From: Arenicola marina
Taxonomy: Eukaryota > Annelida > Polychaeta > Arenicolidae
DNA length: 64,000 nt
Direction: 5' to 3'
Assembly: GCA_964019135.1 (NCBI GenBank)
Contig: OZ025253.1
Location: 2,450,233-2,514,232, forward strand
Shown here: piece after piece, positions 12,378 through 24,027 of the stretch
How the letters are laid out: each line of letters begins with the position of its first letter
Numbering within the stretch: the stretch's first letter is position 1
Notes under the pieces: model-generated
What the model was told of the DNA's origin: nothing
Database searches by the model: none
Seen by the model: the letters and a program-made list of their open reading frames with translations, nothing else
Program-made: the position numbers and the translations under genes

Positions 12378-12634
12378 AAGTTGATTGGGTATTTAGGACG
12401 TTTGAACCATATTTGGTCATATTGCGTCAATCAGAGAAGGAAGGGAGAGTGGAGGCATGTCCCCGGGGGTCACCCCTCTCCAAGCGAAGAAGGACATGGG
12501 ATCTTTATCCTGCGACCAAACAGACATGGCCACAGCATGGCCTCGAACCACCGATCCACGTGCCGTTAGGCTCTCACGTGGCCAGAGCACTCAAGGCGAG
12601 CGCTCTGGCCCACTCAGCTACCGGGCCGGCCCCT
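12378..12634 (-). mobile_element. tRNA-derived SINE, copy B (inverted relative to copy A)
   Basis: Read on the minus strand, the element begins GGGGCCGGCC near 12633. It carries a box A-like TAGCTGAGTGG and a GGTGGTTCGAGG box B region, then the same body as 4626-4890 (CATGTCTGT, GGTCGCAGGATA, CCCCGGGGACATG, TATGACCAAA), and ends near 12378. Identity to copy A looks like roughly 80 percent by eye. Box B has drifted from consensus after GGTTCGAGG, so this copy may be weaker for Pol III. Confidence 0.85.
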
Positions 12635-13734
12635 ATGGCCTTTACGTTCTTGCCGTGTGACAGCCAAAGGGCGTCTTCTTTTGCAAAGAGGGAGTGTCGC
12701 CAAGCATTCTACCCCCCCCCCCCCCCCCCCGCCAAAACCACCCCGGCACACACACACATACACCACATCCATTAAGTCCGTTGCTACCCTCTATGGTCCT
12801 AGGATTTTGAGTGCTGAACTAGATGACCAGGAAATGGGGAGCGGTAATATGACCGCAGACCCCCCCCCCCCAACCCTTACCCCCCACCCTGCCCCTACCC
12901 ACCCCCCATCCTTACCCCCCACCCTTACCCCCCATACACCCATTCCACACCCACCCCTTCCCTACCCACCCCCACCTCACCCCACCCCTCCCTCGTCGCA
13001 TTCTCTCCATTTCTTTCTGTCTCTTTATGTAGATTTCTGACTATAGATCTGTCTCTATGTCTGTCTGTTTCGGGCGGGCTTTTACTACCCCTGGCACATG
13101 CTTGTGAGACTCCGCGTGATATTCAACACCGGTAAGGTGAGGCTAGCGGGGCCGGCTACGGCGCAAAAATCAAAAAGTTTCTGAGGACAGTATGTAAGTT
13201 ATGTGACAGATACCGGCCCAGACGAGGCGGGTGTGGGGGTGGGGGTGGGGGTGGGGTGGTGTATGGGGCTGTAAGGTAAGGGTGGTGGTCGGGTGGAGTA
13301 GAGACTTTACAGGTGGAGGTGGGGGCGTAAGGGGATGGTTGGTAATAAGAACTATAGAGGTGGAGTGCAAGGCTAGTAACAGGGAAATTAGATGTGGGAG
13401 GTGGGGGGTGAGGGCGGGGTTTGGGGAGGGGGGGGGTGTAAGGTGCGTGGTAATATGGAGGACGGCACTGTACAGCCACATGTAATGGTGGGCCTCACGT
13501 TTCTGACAGAGTCTATCCAGACCCGCGTATACCTTGGCCCGACATGCAGGTTACATGTTGTACCCCGGGAGACAAAGTGGCGAATGTTTGATGTAGTCCC
13601 CGCCTCTAATAAACCTCACTCCTACAAATGGATGGCATTGTACAAGACCATGTAATTCTGCGGACAGTGACACGGCGCTAGGAGCCGACACCGGACCCGT
13701 GTCTGTCACCAGGGCTGGGTGAACATGCATGATA
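12635..13734. other. C-rich and G-rich simple-sequence region without a gene
   Basis: Contains a pure C run (12712-12730), a CCCCACCC-type tract (about 12860-13000), a GGGGGTGGGGGT tract (about 13228-13260) and a G-rich stretch (about 13395-13440). No exon is recognised. Confidence 0.6.
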
Positions 13735-14232
13735 AAGTGACCTTGCTTATAGTCACATGATAGAGTGACCTTCCTTATAGTCACATGATAGAGTGACCTT
13801 CCCTATAGTCACATGATAGAGTGATTTTTCCTATGGTCACATGATAGAGTGACCTTTCCTATGGTCACATGATAGTGACCTTCCTTATAGTCACATGATA
13901 GAGTGACCTTCCTTATAGTCACATGATAGTGACCTTCCCTATATTCACATGATAGAGTGACCTTCCTTATAGTCACATGATAGAGTGACCTTCCTTATAG
14001 TCACATGATAGAATGACCTTCCCTATAGTCACATGATAGAGTGACCTTCCCTATAGTCACATGATAGAGTGACCTTCCTTATAGTCACATGATAGAGTGA
14101 CCTTCCTTATAGTCACATGATAGAGTGACCTTCCCTATACTCACATGATAGAGTGACCTTCCTTATAGTCACATGATAGAGTAACCTTCCTTATAGTCAC
14201 ATGATAGAGTGACCTTCTTTATAGTCACATGT
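13735..14232. repeat. 28-bp minisatellite upstream of the agrin exon (about 18 units)
   Basis: Each unit contains AGTCACATGATAGAGTGACC followed by TTCCTTAT or TTCCCTAT. Some units are shortened by four bases (TGATAGTGACC). Each unit carries an E-box (CACATG, in the TCATGTGA orientation on the minus strand), GATAG, and TGACCTT, which is AAGGTCA on the minus strand, an extended nuclear-receptor half-site. The array ends about 500 bp before the agrin exon and is followed at 14244 by GGTTCGAATCC, a perfect box-B sequence without a visible box A. Confidence 0.95.
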
Positions 14233-14732
14233 TGTTAATATTGCGGTTCGAATCCCATCCATGCATAATCAAATCGTGAAATCCTGTGAATATCTATAAA
14301 GTTTCATAATGACCGCCTTAGGCTGGATCTAAACCGATTTCACTTCACATGTTCACATGTTCAAACAACGTAGGCTATATTTGATCAATTGCCTTTGACG
14401 TAAAATAGTAAATGACGAATGCCCTCTGGCGGAGATCTATGGGCAAAATGTACAAAGGGCGGACTGTAGCATGTGGAACGGTAGCCCAAGTAGCCTGCGT
14501 CATGCTGTTCTGACTCTCTTTCCGGTGAATCATGAGCACTTGATGTCTTAACTTTAGATAGTACACTGAACAATTCATTCAATCGCTCGTGCTCAGGTTT
14601 GATCATATTAACATTTACTAAATTTAAGAAAAATGTCAGGAAGCTATTATTATTTTAAACGTTTGTACTCATTTAGCAAAAACTAAATTTTAATCACATG
14701 AAATAATATTTGGTTCTCTGTTTTTGCTTCAG
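14233..14732. other. Region upstream of the agrin exon (intron or 5' flank)
   Basis: AT-rich sequence without a repeat. A pyrimidine-rich stretch ending TTTTTGCTTCAG (AG at 14731-14732) is a good candidate 3' splice site, which would start the exon at 14733. If it is not used, transcription may begin in this stretch. Confidence 0.5.
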
Positions 14733-14772
14733 ATCGGATTGACGACTCCGTTCCCGCATGAACAGATTCAAC

Positions 14773-15436
14773 ATGGCGACCGGAAGTACGCCATTCCCGC
14801 ATGCGAGGTCGACGGCACCACAATTGTCGCTATGGAAACGGCGACAATGGGTGCTCGTCGCCTCCGTCTTGTTAGTATTACACTCCGATCTCAGTTTCCA
14901 TGGCGACCACCAGGCATTAGTCTCTGCGCAGGATTTCACGTTTGACAACAACATTCTGTCGGAGCCTTCCAACGACCTGAACGAGTGGTCCCCTCTGCCG
15001 CGCCACCACGGGCAGCACCACCAGACCTGCGCGCCACCGCCGCTGGAGACCCGCGTACGCCGCGCGCAGGTCATCTTTACGGGCACCGTGCGCGCCATCT
15101 ACCACGACTACTCTCTGTCGGCAGGGGGCGCTCTCAAGGCGCAGGTGGAGATTAAGCGAGTGATGAAGGGAAGCAATATCATTAATAACCTGCCCGGGGT
15201 GTATCCGGGAGGGGATAACTACATCTGGCCCTGGCACCGCCGGATTGTCATGCTGCACGGGGTCGGCGCCCCCGGGATCTGTGGATACAACAGCGTCCGG
15301 AAGTACGATACACGGGTCTTCATGGCGGCCATTAACTTCGACGACGAGAGTCGCGGGGTCGGCGGACTGTGGCTCAACTCGACGCTCATCAGACTGACGC
15401 TGCGAAACATCGAGCAGGTGGAGTCCGTCGTAAGAG
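14773..15436 (+). CDS. agrin: Agrin, N-terminal exon (signal sequence plus NtA domain), partial
   Basis: Agrin is a large basement-membrane heparan sulfate proteoglycan; its NtA domain binds the laminin coiled coil. An in-frame TGA at 14740-14742 bounds the N-terminus. ATG at 14758 is first, but ATG at 14773 has a much better start context (AACATGG), so I use it. Numbered from 14758, a hydrophobic core WVLVASVLLVL lies at residues 31-41 and is the likely signal sequence. The NtA domain spans about residues 91-224, with VIFTGTVRAI, VEIKRVMKGSNII, GICGYN and the diagnostic C-terminal LNSTLIRLTLRNIEQVE; cysteines are at 91 and 175 and an N-glycosylation motif NST at 207. The frame then runs into non-domain sequence. 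Donor choices are GAG|GTGGGT (exon end 15436, phase 1) or GTC|GTAAGA (end 15429, phase 0). Follistatin-like, SEA and laminin-G exons are not in the window, so they should lie downstream. Identification rests on domain recognition by eye. Confidence 0.82.
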
Positions 15437-17285
15437 GTGGGTTTGTGGGACAGCAGGTTGGGGCTATGTTTTTATTGGGTTTGTATTACGTGATTGCTGA
15501 TTCGCTATGTTGTTTAATGTTGTGCCCCCCCCCATCCCACCCCCCACCCCCTCCCCGCGCCATGTGGTCGAAACTTAGCCTGATATGGCGGTCAATTTGC
15601 CGCATATTATCGAACAGGTGGACTTCATTATATTATGTGATTTGTATCTATATATAGGCCTACATTATGTGGATCGTACTCCCTCTAACAACCGGGCCAA
15701 AGATGGCAGGCGACCACGCAATAGTGGAGTCCAATAGGCTGACCGTTAGCATTTTATTACAGACAACGAATATCGGTTTCCTGGAGTAAATTAATGAATA
15801 GACCATGAGTGATTTGGCATCGATTCTAAGATCCTAAATGAACGAAAACCCACCACGACACAACACTTGATAAACGCACGTCCTATTTGTGATGGTATAA
15901 ACTCGACTGCCCGTGTCAGGCCCGTTGGCTGGTCACGTGATCAACTTGATTGCGTCGCAGGTAGCGTTCGCGCACGCTGTGCCTGTTCGCGGTGTGAGTT
16001 AATTGGCAAAACTCTAAAACAACAAAAATTTTGCTTTGGTGACAAAACCAGCCATATGGAGTGACGGTGCGGCGGCCTGGGCCCGCCATACAGTGCTAGG
16101 CTGACAAGATGTGGTACAGACATCAACGTCGGGCTGCTGACTGCGCGCACGTGGCCAGATCAAACGCCAGGTTCTGTTACACACTCCTTATATAAGTATC
16201 TGGATTATGTGGGCGATAATGGAGAACGCGTGGCGGCGTGGGTATGGCGTTGTGGCTCACCTCGTGGCACGGTTATTGAGTGGTATTGAGTGCCCTTAAG
16301 CCAGGACCGGGCGACACGGGGAGTTAGGTAAACAATCGCCCAGGGAACAAAAAGTCACACCGTAGACGTGATAATGAGCACGGTAATGCCTAACAGTGCC
16401 TCAGCCTATATATTTGTTTTGAAACCTGGACAGACGTTTGATTGTAGAAATAATTTGAGATACGTGCCTCGCCTGCAGGTGGTTTGCGATCTCTGGTGCC
16501 CATGAGTTGGCTTCTCTAGCCAATATCAGATGCATATTTACGTCGACTCAATTGTAAAAAAAAGTGTCATCTTTCTGGCCAAACCGTTATGTCAAAAGTA
16601 ATATTATTATCATTTGACATATTATATTTTTGGACCAGGACCAAAAACTAATGTTTACTCTCCGCCAAAAGTACATCGTATATTTTTTTGATAAAAGTGA
16701 ACAGACATATATTTTATTTACATTAAATGAGCTCCCATTTCCTTGAATAGAAACTGGTGTGCGCTGTTATGATATTGTCTACGCAGCTCTCTGGTGCATT
16801 GTGATGCTTTCACACATTAAATGGCTTTCCCTGGCACCGTGGTGAGAAAAACATGTGTATACAACCCACGGAGAATACCGAGCTATTCTGGACCTTTAAA
16901 ACACGGCCGAAAAGCCACGTGGTCCGGGAATGATACATAATGTCAAGGGTAGATCTGGGAACTTACCACCGTGAAGGAGGAGGCGGGCGGGGTGGGGGGG
17001 GGGGGGTACTGCCAGATTGGGGGGAGGGTACCCCGAAAACTGACGACCTGGGGGTGGGGGGGAGGGGGGAGTACGCTACATAAGCTGACGAATGTAGTGG
17101 AAGGGACGGAATATGGGCTTCAGGAAGGGTATGGACTTTAAGTAGATGTTAAGCCTCCACATCCCCCCGCCCCTTGATCTAATTCGCGACGGTGTTTGAT
17201 GGTAAGCCACTGACTTCGCCAGGTGCTCTAACCGGTGACATGTCCAGTTCAAGTCGAGGGCCCTACCACTAGACCGCTGATTCTG
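15437..17285. other. Probable agrin intron, non-coding
   Basis: Follows the NtA exon donor. It contains a C-rich stretch (about 15524-15558), AT-rich sequence at 16550-16760 and a G-rich stretch (16985-17070). No further agrin exon such as a cysteine-rich follistatin-like module is recognised here or later in the window, so the intron may span the rest of it. Confidence 0.5.
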
Positions 17286-17450
17286 GGTGACAGGATCCAA
17301 GGTAACGGGGTGCAAGGATTCTAGGGGTGGCGCCTTGCGGGGTGACAAGATCCTAGGTAACGGGGTACAGGGATTCTAGGGGTGGCGCCTTGCGGGGTGA
17401 CAAGATCCTAGGTAACGGGGTACAGGGATTCTAGGGGTGGCGCCCTGCGG
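17286..17450. repeat. 55-bp tandem repeat, 3 copies
   Basis: Units start GGTGACAAGATCCTAGG or a variant at 17286, 17341 and 17396. The first copy has diverged; the second and third differ by one or two bases. Confidence 0.9.
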
Positions 17451-19195
17451 GGTGAAGTGGGGGCAGGCAGGAAGAAGGAGGCTGGGCGGGGGGTGATGGT
17501 TAGTATGTAGACAGGGCGTGACTGCCCCTTGACCGACAAGGGTTGACATTTGTCCGTGTGATGGGTCTGGTGATGTCATATCTATGTGAAGTGTACATTA
17601 GTGTATGAGGCCGTGTCAAGAGTGTCGTGTTTGTTTGTTTGTACACGTCACGTATACCATTAATCAACAGGCGGATGAGGAGATCTCTCGGACACGGGGT
17701 TAAGAAGTGGGGTGCCAGTAAGGCTGAGCGACAACAGTGTATGCTGCCCTAACTCAACATACGCCGGCCTACACACTTGATTGTGTCCGAGGAACGTGTG
17801 CTCGTTGTTCGGACGTCAGCACTTTTATCGTCGTTCCCACGAGTGCAATAAATACCTGTATGAAGATGTGCCATGACATACCAGGCTGTCTGCGGGGTAG
17901 TTCGTGTTCTAAACTCGGGGAAAGCTGGGAAAGGTGCTGGTTTGCCCCATCTATCTGGTCTACGGCCGTTCCAAGATACCCTGCCACACCCCTTCGCGGC
18001 TCCGTCCGCAATCTGCCGGTAATCGATACTTAATGGGTTGGATGCCGCCCACCTGTGCACTTCAGGTGGGCGATTTTCAATGTGATCTAAACAAACCGCA
18101 GAAGACGACGTCCCAATGGTTACCATGGCGGTCCTCGTCCCCTTCACCTTCTGATCGCTTCTGGATGTCAATGTCTCTTGTTGATGCAGCGGAAGGGATC
18201 ACGTGACCCCCTATTGTGGCACCAGTGTTCTTCAATATTAGCCCGTGAACCCGCCTACAATGAGGACGCGGCCACCATTGAGTTTACCATCATGGCGGTA
18301 AATGTTTAGTTTCTTGGTTTTGTCTGAGGGGTTCCGCCTTGCCACAGTCTCCGGTTAGGACAAGATGGCGGCGAGTGCACAGATGTTTACACATCTGCTG
18401 TTGATAAATACCCCCATCCCCGCCCCCTATATCCGCAGCAATCCCGCCCCACTACTTCCACAGCTACCCCCTTATCCCCTTTTATCGCCCATTCTAACCC
18501 CACGCCGTCTGCTCCTTCTGTTGGTTTACCGTATTTTCCCGCTTTTGCGCACCCCGCGCCCGTTGAGCGCCCTTTGATAAGACGGGAGTCCTAGAATAGG
18601 CGTCCGAGTTCTGACCTCGCCTTTGAGTGTTGTGGTGTGTTTTTGATCCCGGATGTCTCACAACTCGGATCAGATACCAAACAGGTATCCGAGGGTGTCT
18701 GGCTGTAGCGGTGGCCCTGACGGGAGCCGGATTCGCCCCGGGAGAGCCGGAGTGAACCGTCTGGATCTCTGGCGGTACACCATCCAGGTGATCTCGACTT
18801 GTTTGTTCGTCCCCGCAGATAGCTCATCTAACAGCCAATGATCCAGGTACTGAATTGTCTTTTCCTGGATGATCGCACCTGTAAAGGTTACCCTTGTCTG
18901 TATGGATCTGAGTCCATAATGGCTACCCTGCTTTAGGTCAAGTAAACCCACGTACTGGATCAAATCCCGACCAACCTGCTGATCTCGAGTATTCGATAGA
19001 AGGTACATGTCCAGGTTTATACCAGAATCCAGATTCCAGTCGGACTGTTCCCGATACGGTTCTTCCCGATAATGTAATTTACTGGTCATAATACCTGTAA
19101 CGATCCCAATGCGACTGATCCCGATATGCTGGTTGATGTTAGGATGAACATTAAGGCAAGATACATGGAAAAGACTGCAACACGCAGGAAATAAT
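17451..19195. other. Low-copy non-coding sequence with one strong hairpin
   Basis: No exon is recognised. A perfect 10-bp inverted repeat (CGCCCACCTG at 18046-18055 and CAGGTGGGCG at 18063-18072, 7-nt loop) stands out. The rest has ordinary composition. Confidence 0.45.
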
Positions 19196-20250
19196 GTTAA
19201 TCACACACAGAGTGCAGAGTGTTAATCACACATAGGGCAGGGTGTTAACCACACATAGGGCAGGATGGTTATCACACATAGGGCAGTGTGTTAACCACAC
19301 ATGGGGCAAAGTGTTAACCACACATAGGGCAGTGTGTTAACCACACATAGGGCCGTGTGTTAACCACACATAGGGCAGGGTGTTAACCACATATAGAAGC
19401 GAATGTTAACCACACAAATGACAGAATGTTAACCATACAAAGGGTAGAGTGGTAACCACACATAGGGCAAAGTGCTAACCACACATAGGGCAGTGTGTTA
19501 ACCACACATAGGGCAGGGTGTTAACTACACACAGGGCAGTGTTAATCACACATAGGGCAGCGTGTTAACCACACATAGGGCAGGGTGGGTATAACACATA
19601 GAGTAGTGTTAATCACACATAGGGCAGGGTGTTAACCACACAGAGGGCAGTGTGTTAACCACACATGGGGCAAAGTGTTAACCACACATAGGGCAATGTG
19701 TTAACCACACATAGGGCAGTGTGTTAACCACACACAGAGTGCAGTGTTAATCACACATAGGGCAGTGTTAATCACACATAGGGCAGGGTGGTTATCACAC
19801 ATAGGGCAGGGTGTTAACCACATATAGGACCGAATGTTAACCACACAAATGACAGAATGTTAACCATACAATAGGTAGAGTGTTAACCACACATAGGGCA
19901 TTGTGTTAACCACATATAGGGCAGTGCTAACCACACATAGGGCAGAGTGTTAACCACACATAGGGCAGTGTGTTAACCACACATATGGCAGGGTGTTAAC
20001 CACACATAGGGCAAAGTGTTAACCACACATAGGACAGAGTCATAACAACACATAGGGCAGTGTGTTAACCACACATAGGGCAGAGTGCTAACCACACATA
20101 GGGCAGTGTGTTAACCACACATATGGCAGAGTGTTAACTACACATAGGGCAAAGTGTTAACCACACATAGGACAGAGTCATAACAACACATAAAAAATGG
20201 TAAAATGGTAACCGGTTATAGGGGAGAGCAATAACCACATATAGAGCGGA
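19196..20250. repeat. 23-bp minisatellite (about 45 units, degenerate)
   Basis: The unit is GTTAACCACACATAGGGCAG plus TGT. Variants include GTTAATCACAC, CATATAGG and AAAG for CAGT, and some units are shortened. It is more divergent than most arrays here, especially near its right end, which suggests it is older. Most units hold GTTAAC and AACCACA. Confidence 0.95.
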
Positions 20251-20439
20251 GAATCAGTTCACAAGTTGTATTATGACCACTTACATTGCCACTTACGCTG
20301 AGTCCAAAAACACAAATGAAACAACAAACAGAAAAAAACTGTCAGAAAAAACACGGGAAAAGACGCAGAAACCAAGTGGTTGTGGCTCAGTATGGTGTTG
20401 CCAGCTCAGCACCTCCTCTCCCTCTATATCCGTCGCCTC

Positions 20440-20660
20440 ACATCCTGGGCGCGTTAGCTTCGAAAGCGAGGATGGCGCACACAGACGACGCACGCGCAAG
20501 CTTTCGGATCCTGCGGGCAAAATCTGCCGCGGCTTTCACCGGAAGTGGATTTCCTTGTGAAAACTTCCGGCGTAGCTACGGCGGCTCGCGGAATGTTTTT
20601 CCGCCGCGCCGCCCTACGCGAGGAAGGAAAATGTCCTTTGTAGCCGCCCGTTCCCTTTGG
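20440..20660. promoter_or_regulatory. CpG-rich promoter-like patch with ETS motifs
   Basis: A short CpG-dense stretch between poorer flanks. It holds ACCGGAAGTG (20538-20547, ETS consensus), a second ETS core AACTTCCGG (20562-20570), and CGCG-rich sequence at 20590-20620. ETS sites in CpG-rich DNA are typical of animal housekeeping promoters. No exon or transcription start can be assigned, so this is only a candidate. Confidence 0.35.
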
Positions 20661-23599
20661 CTGGAACTCTAACGACTTTACATCCCGAAATCTGGATTAG
20701 TTTTAGCTGCTCGGGATGTGGGTTTGGAGGCTTCGCATCGGCGGGATACCCTTGGCGGTTGTATCTTATGTCAATGTTGATGTTTGTGATGGGGGGACCT
20801 GTGTGTCTGTCTGTGTGTCTGTCTCTGCAGACCATGAGGCAATAGGGGTTCATCTCCCTTGGGAAAAGCAGTTTGGCATTGACCAATACGATGTCCTTGC
20901 TTGATGAGAGGTCCGTGATTAGTGGTAGACCCTACCAATGCACAGAGAACGGTCATCTGTTGTTGACCAACGTTGTTGTCTGTGGATATTGAAAGCTATT
21001 GTTAGCTAGAGCGTCTGTAGAACCAGTAAGGATAAGAATAGTACCCGATTTGTATCAATATCGTTTGAGCTGTTTTTAGCCGCCAAAATTAAGGTAGATC
21101 TAGAATGAAACTGTAGCATTCCATAGTTACGATTCTACGATTAGTGCAATCATCCGATATTCTTGTAACTAAAGTTCATTGCCTGGGGTAGGACGATCAT
21201 CCCTAATCTATGCAATAAGTCAATGAAGTAGGCCCACGCACATATGTGGCGTATTACACATAGCTGTCAAGTCTACACTAGCTATCAAAGAAAACAATCT
21301 GACAGCTTTATTATTGCCTTTGATGCACATGTTACTGTTCTGTTAGATGTGAATGTTTACTTCCCACTGCACCATTTTTTGGCACAATTTCTTGAATATC
21401 AACCCAAAATATTTATGTGTAAAAATACTGTTTAAGGTAACTAGCAATAAGGGTGAGTGTCAGTATGAAAGGGAACCTTGTCCCCTGGGTAGCTCTCAAC
21501 CCATTCTTTTAGACTACCTAGGCCTACTGGGGACAGCCCAGATAGTCAATCATTATAAGTCCAGTAATTGTGGGGTTTAAAGAGATGTCCAAACAGATTA
21601 TCCGCGGCAAGCTTACGCCATCTAGCGGCTTTCTCTGGAGGGGTGGCTCGACGGCAGCCTGTCTGGTTACTTAGGTCAGGCTCAGACATATATATGGCCA
21701 AGACCGTAGGCGGGGCTTGATAGCGTGGTGATGGGGGTAATCTGTCATATAGCAGGCGATCGAAGCAGGCTTTTCTGTGTACTTTAGTGCCATATGGATT
21801 TAAAGCGGGGGGGGGGGGGGGGGGTGGGAGCGGTCGTGGGGAAGAGGTATTAGGCAACCTCGTGGCCATTATGTCGGGGGGGGGGGCTGGCTCGGGAAGC
21901 CCGACACGAATCAAAGTCCTTGATCTTGGATTAACGTTGCTGTAGGACAAACATCGATGTTGACTCAGGTAGGCTATAGTCTTACATCTGGCTATCTACA
22001 CCTGTAAACGACCTTTGAATTAATGTAATAGTTGTTTAACCTCAGTTGTCCACACAGCGAATAAATAAATGTATACTGCTGTACATGCAAATACCTTGTG
22101 TAACAAACCAGTGTAATCTCTTACAAGTTACAGATTACGTTTATATATATATATATGCCAGATATACGGAGTGCCGTCGTGACAAGTACACGGCAGAACT
22201 GAGTCAGGTAAAGAAGTATACACCCGCCACCAGTTTGGTTTGTTGTGATGGTGCTGGGTTTTAATGTCCACAGGGCCCAGGTGGCAGGTAAACAAATGGT
22301 TGCTGCAGACGCGCAGATACCCCATCTAAATACACACCATTATCTCACCAACGTGTGGTCTGCAATGGGACACTCGTTGTCGTTGTTGCGTGCTGAATGG
22401 ATCAGATCCAACAAGACTTCCCCAGATGACAGCGCCCACAAGGCGATGGTTCATTTATCGCAACACCTCGCGACAACTGGATGTGGACTGGTGTCTGGAG
22501 GACCCTCTTGACTTCATCTTGTGACTTGACTGGCGGTGGCTGTCCAAGTCGTTAAAGCTGATAACCAGAGCTGTCAATTGGCCATCCCAGGGATAAGGTA
22601 CCAATATGGCCTTTGTGCTAACCGACCCTCGACAAATATTGAGCGATATTGGGGGGGGGGGATTAGTTCAAGGTTTCTATCTTTCTCCCATGCGCAAGAT
22701 AAGGATAAGTCTGAATGTGACCTTGGCCTGTAGTGGAATGTTATCTATGAGGTATGGTATATTCGACACGTCACAAACTTGATAAAGTGGGACATGGGAC
22801 ATGGACTTGTTCGATTGCTGAATAGTGGTATATATTTCTAGTGGGGGCCTAAACGCCTTGCGGATTCAAATTTAGTTCAACAAATTAAACGCGGTCCGCT
22901 CCCAAGTCGGATATGTCGCGCACCTAGGCTACACGGAGTCTAGTGTGGCTGGACTAATTCAAATTATACTCTACTTACGGTATGACCCCCCCCCACTTCT
23001 CCTTGTGTCCACCCCCACCTGCTTCTGTCTTTGGAGTGTCTGTCGCGAGGTTGTCGGCGAGCTTACTCCCCCCTTCTCTCCACATTTGAGATATGTGTGT
23101 GATGGGTATATGGGAACATCTATATCACACGGCGAGTGAAAGTTACAATTGTAACAAAACCGTAGCGCTGTCATAAATATATCTCAAAGAAATCAGTTTC
23201 ACCTTTGTTTGAAATCGATACGATAATAATTCATGTGAAGTTTTGAGATGGATATATGTTGGACTAGAACAATGTGTTTGCAGGTGAGCCCGAAAAATAT
23301 GTCAGAAGAGGCCAGAGCATTCTGGGGTGGGTGTGGGGGCGTGGTGTAGGTGGGGGAGAGTGGGGCGGGGGCATCCCCATGAGTAAGGACACAGCTTCAG
23401 TAGGAAGTATGTCGGTGCGTTTCTCATTTTATTTATTCACATTGCGCCAATATCACGGATTGTGGAGTGTACGGCATGAAAAAAATGTGGTCTGTTACTT
23501 TTTTGTTGGAATTCACCGGCTTGCCACATGGCTTGATGTAATGTAGACGGAATCAATCAGAAGGCGCCGTTTTTCTGGCCATCGATAGGGTCTAGAGTG
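20661..23599. other. Low-copy non-coding sequence
   Basis: About 2.9 kb without a recognised exon or repeat family. Minor features are a poly-G run (about 21807-21824), a short (TA)n near 22143-22157, and a poly-C near 22986. Reading frames are short and look random. Confidence 0.45.
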
Positions 23600-23960
23600 C
23601 GAAAGGGCTACACAGCGACGGGGGGAGGCAGAGAGGGGGGGGGGAGACAGGTAATGAGAGGCACATAGAGGGAGAGGGATAGGGAGAAAAGGGGCGGTGA
23701 GCGGGCGAGGGAGAGAGAGACAGAGACAGGGAGAGATATATATAGAGAGAGAAAGACACGCAGAGAGGAGAGGGAAGAAGAGAGAACTACAAGGGAGGAT
23801 AGCAGCGGAAGAGAGAGGAGCGAGAGAGTGGTTAATGATGAGGAGGATCAGACAAAAACGAAGAGAGAGTGGGCGACGGAAGGAGTGGGGGCACATGGAA
23901 GGAATCTCTCAAGACAAGTGACACGAACAGAGGGAGAAGGGGGGGAGGTGGGAAAGTAGA
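23600..23960. repeat. Poly-purine (GA-rich) tract
   Basis: The + strand is strongly purine-biased for about 350 bp (runs of GAGAGA and GGGGGG with few pyrimidines). It ends about 70 bp before the 27-bp array. Such mirror-like purine tracts can form triplex DNA. Confidence 0.8.
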
Positions 23961-24027
23961 TAGAAAGGAAAATACAAAGAGAAAGCCTAGCTAAAAAAAC
24001 GGAAGTATTTGTTATCTTTTTTGCCAC

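Noticed and set aside
16588..16621. Inverted repeat TATGTCAAA / TTTGACATA with a 16-nt loop, considered as a microRNA precursor
   Set aside because: Nine-bp arms are too short for a pre-miRNA, and AT-rich inverted repeats of this size are expected by chance.
17210..17290. tRNA-like D-arm (GGTCTAGTGGTAGGG) on the minus strand
   Set aside because: Box A misses its first base and no box B is found at a plausible distance.
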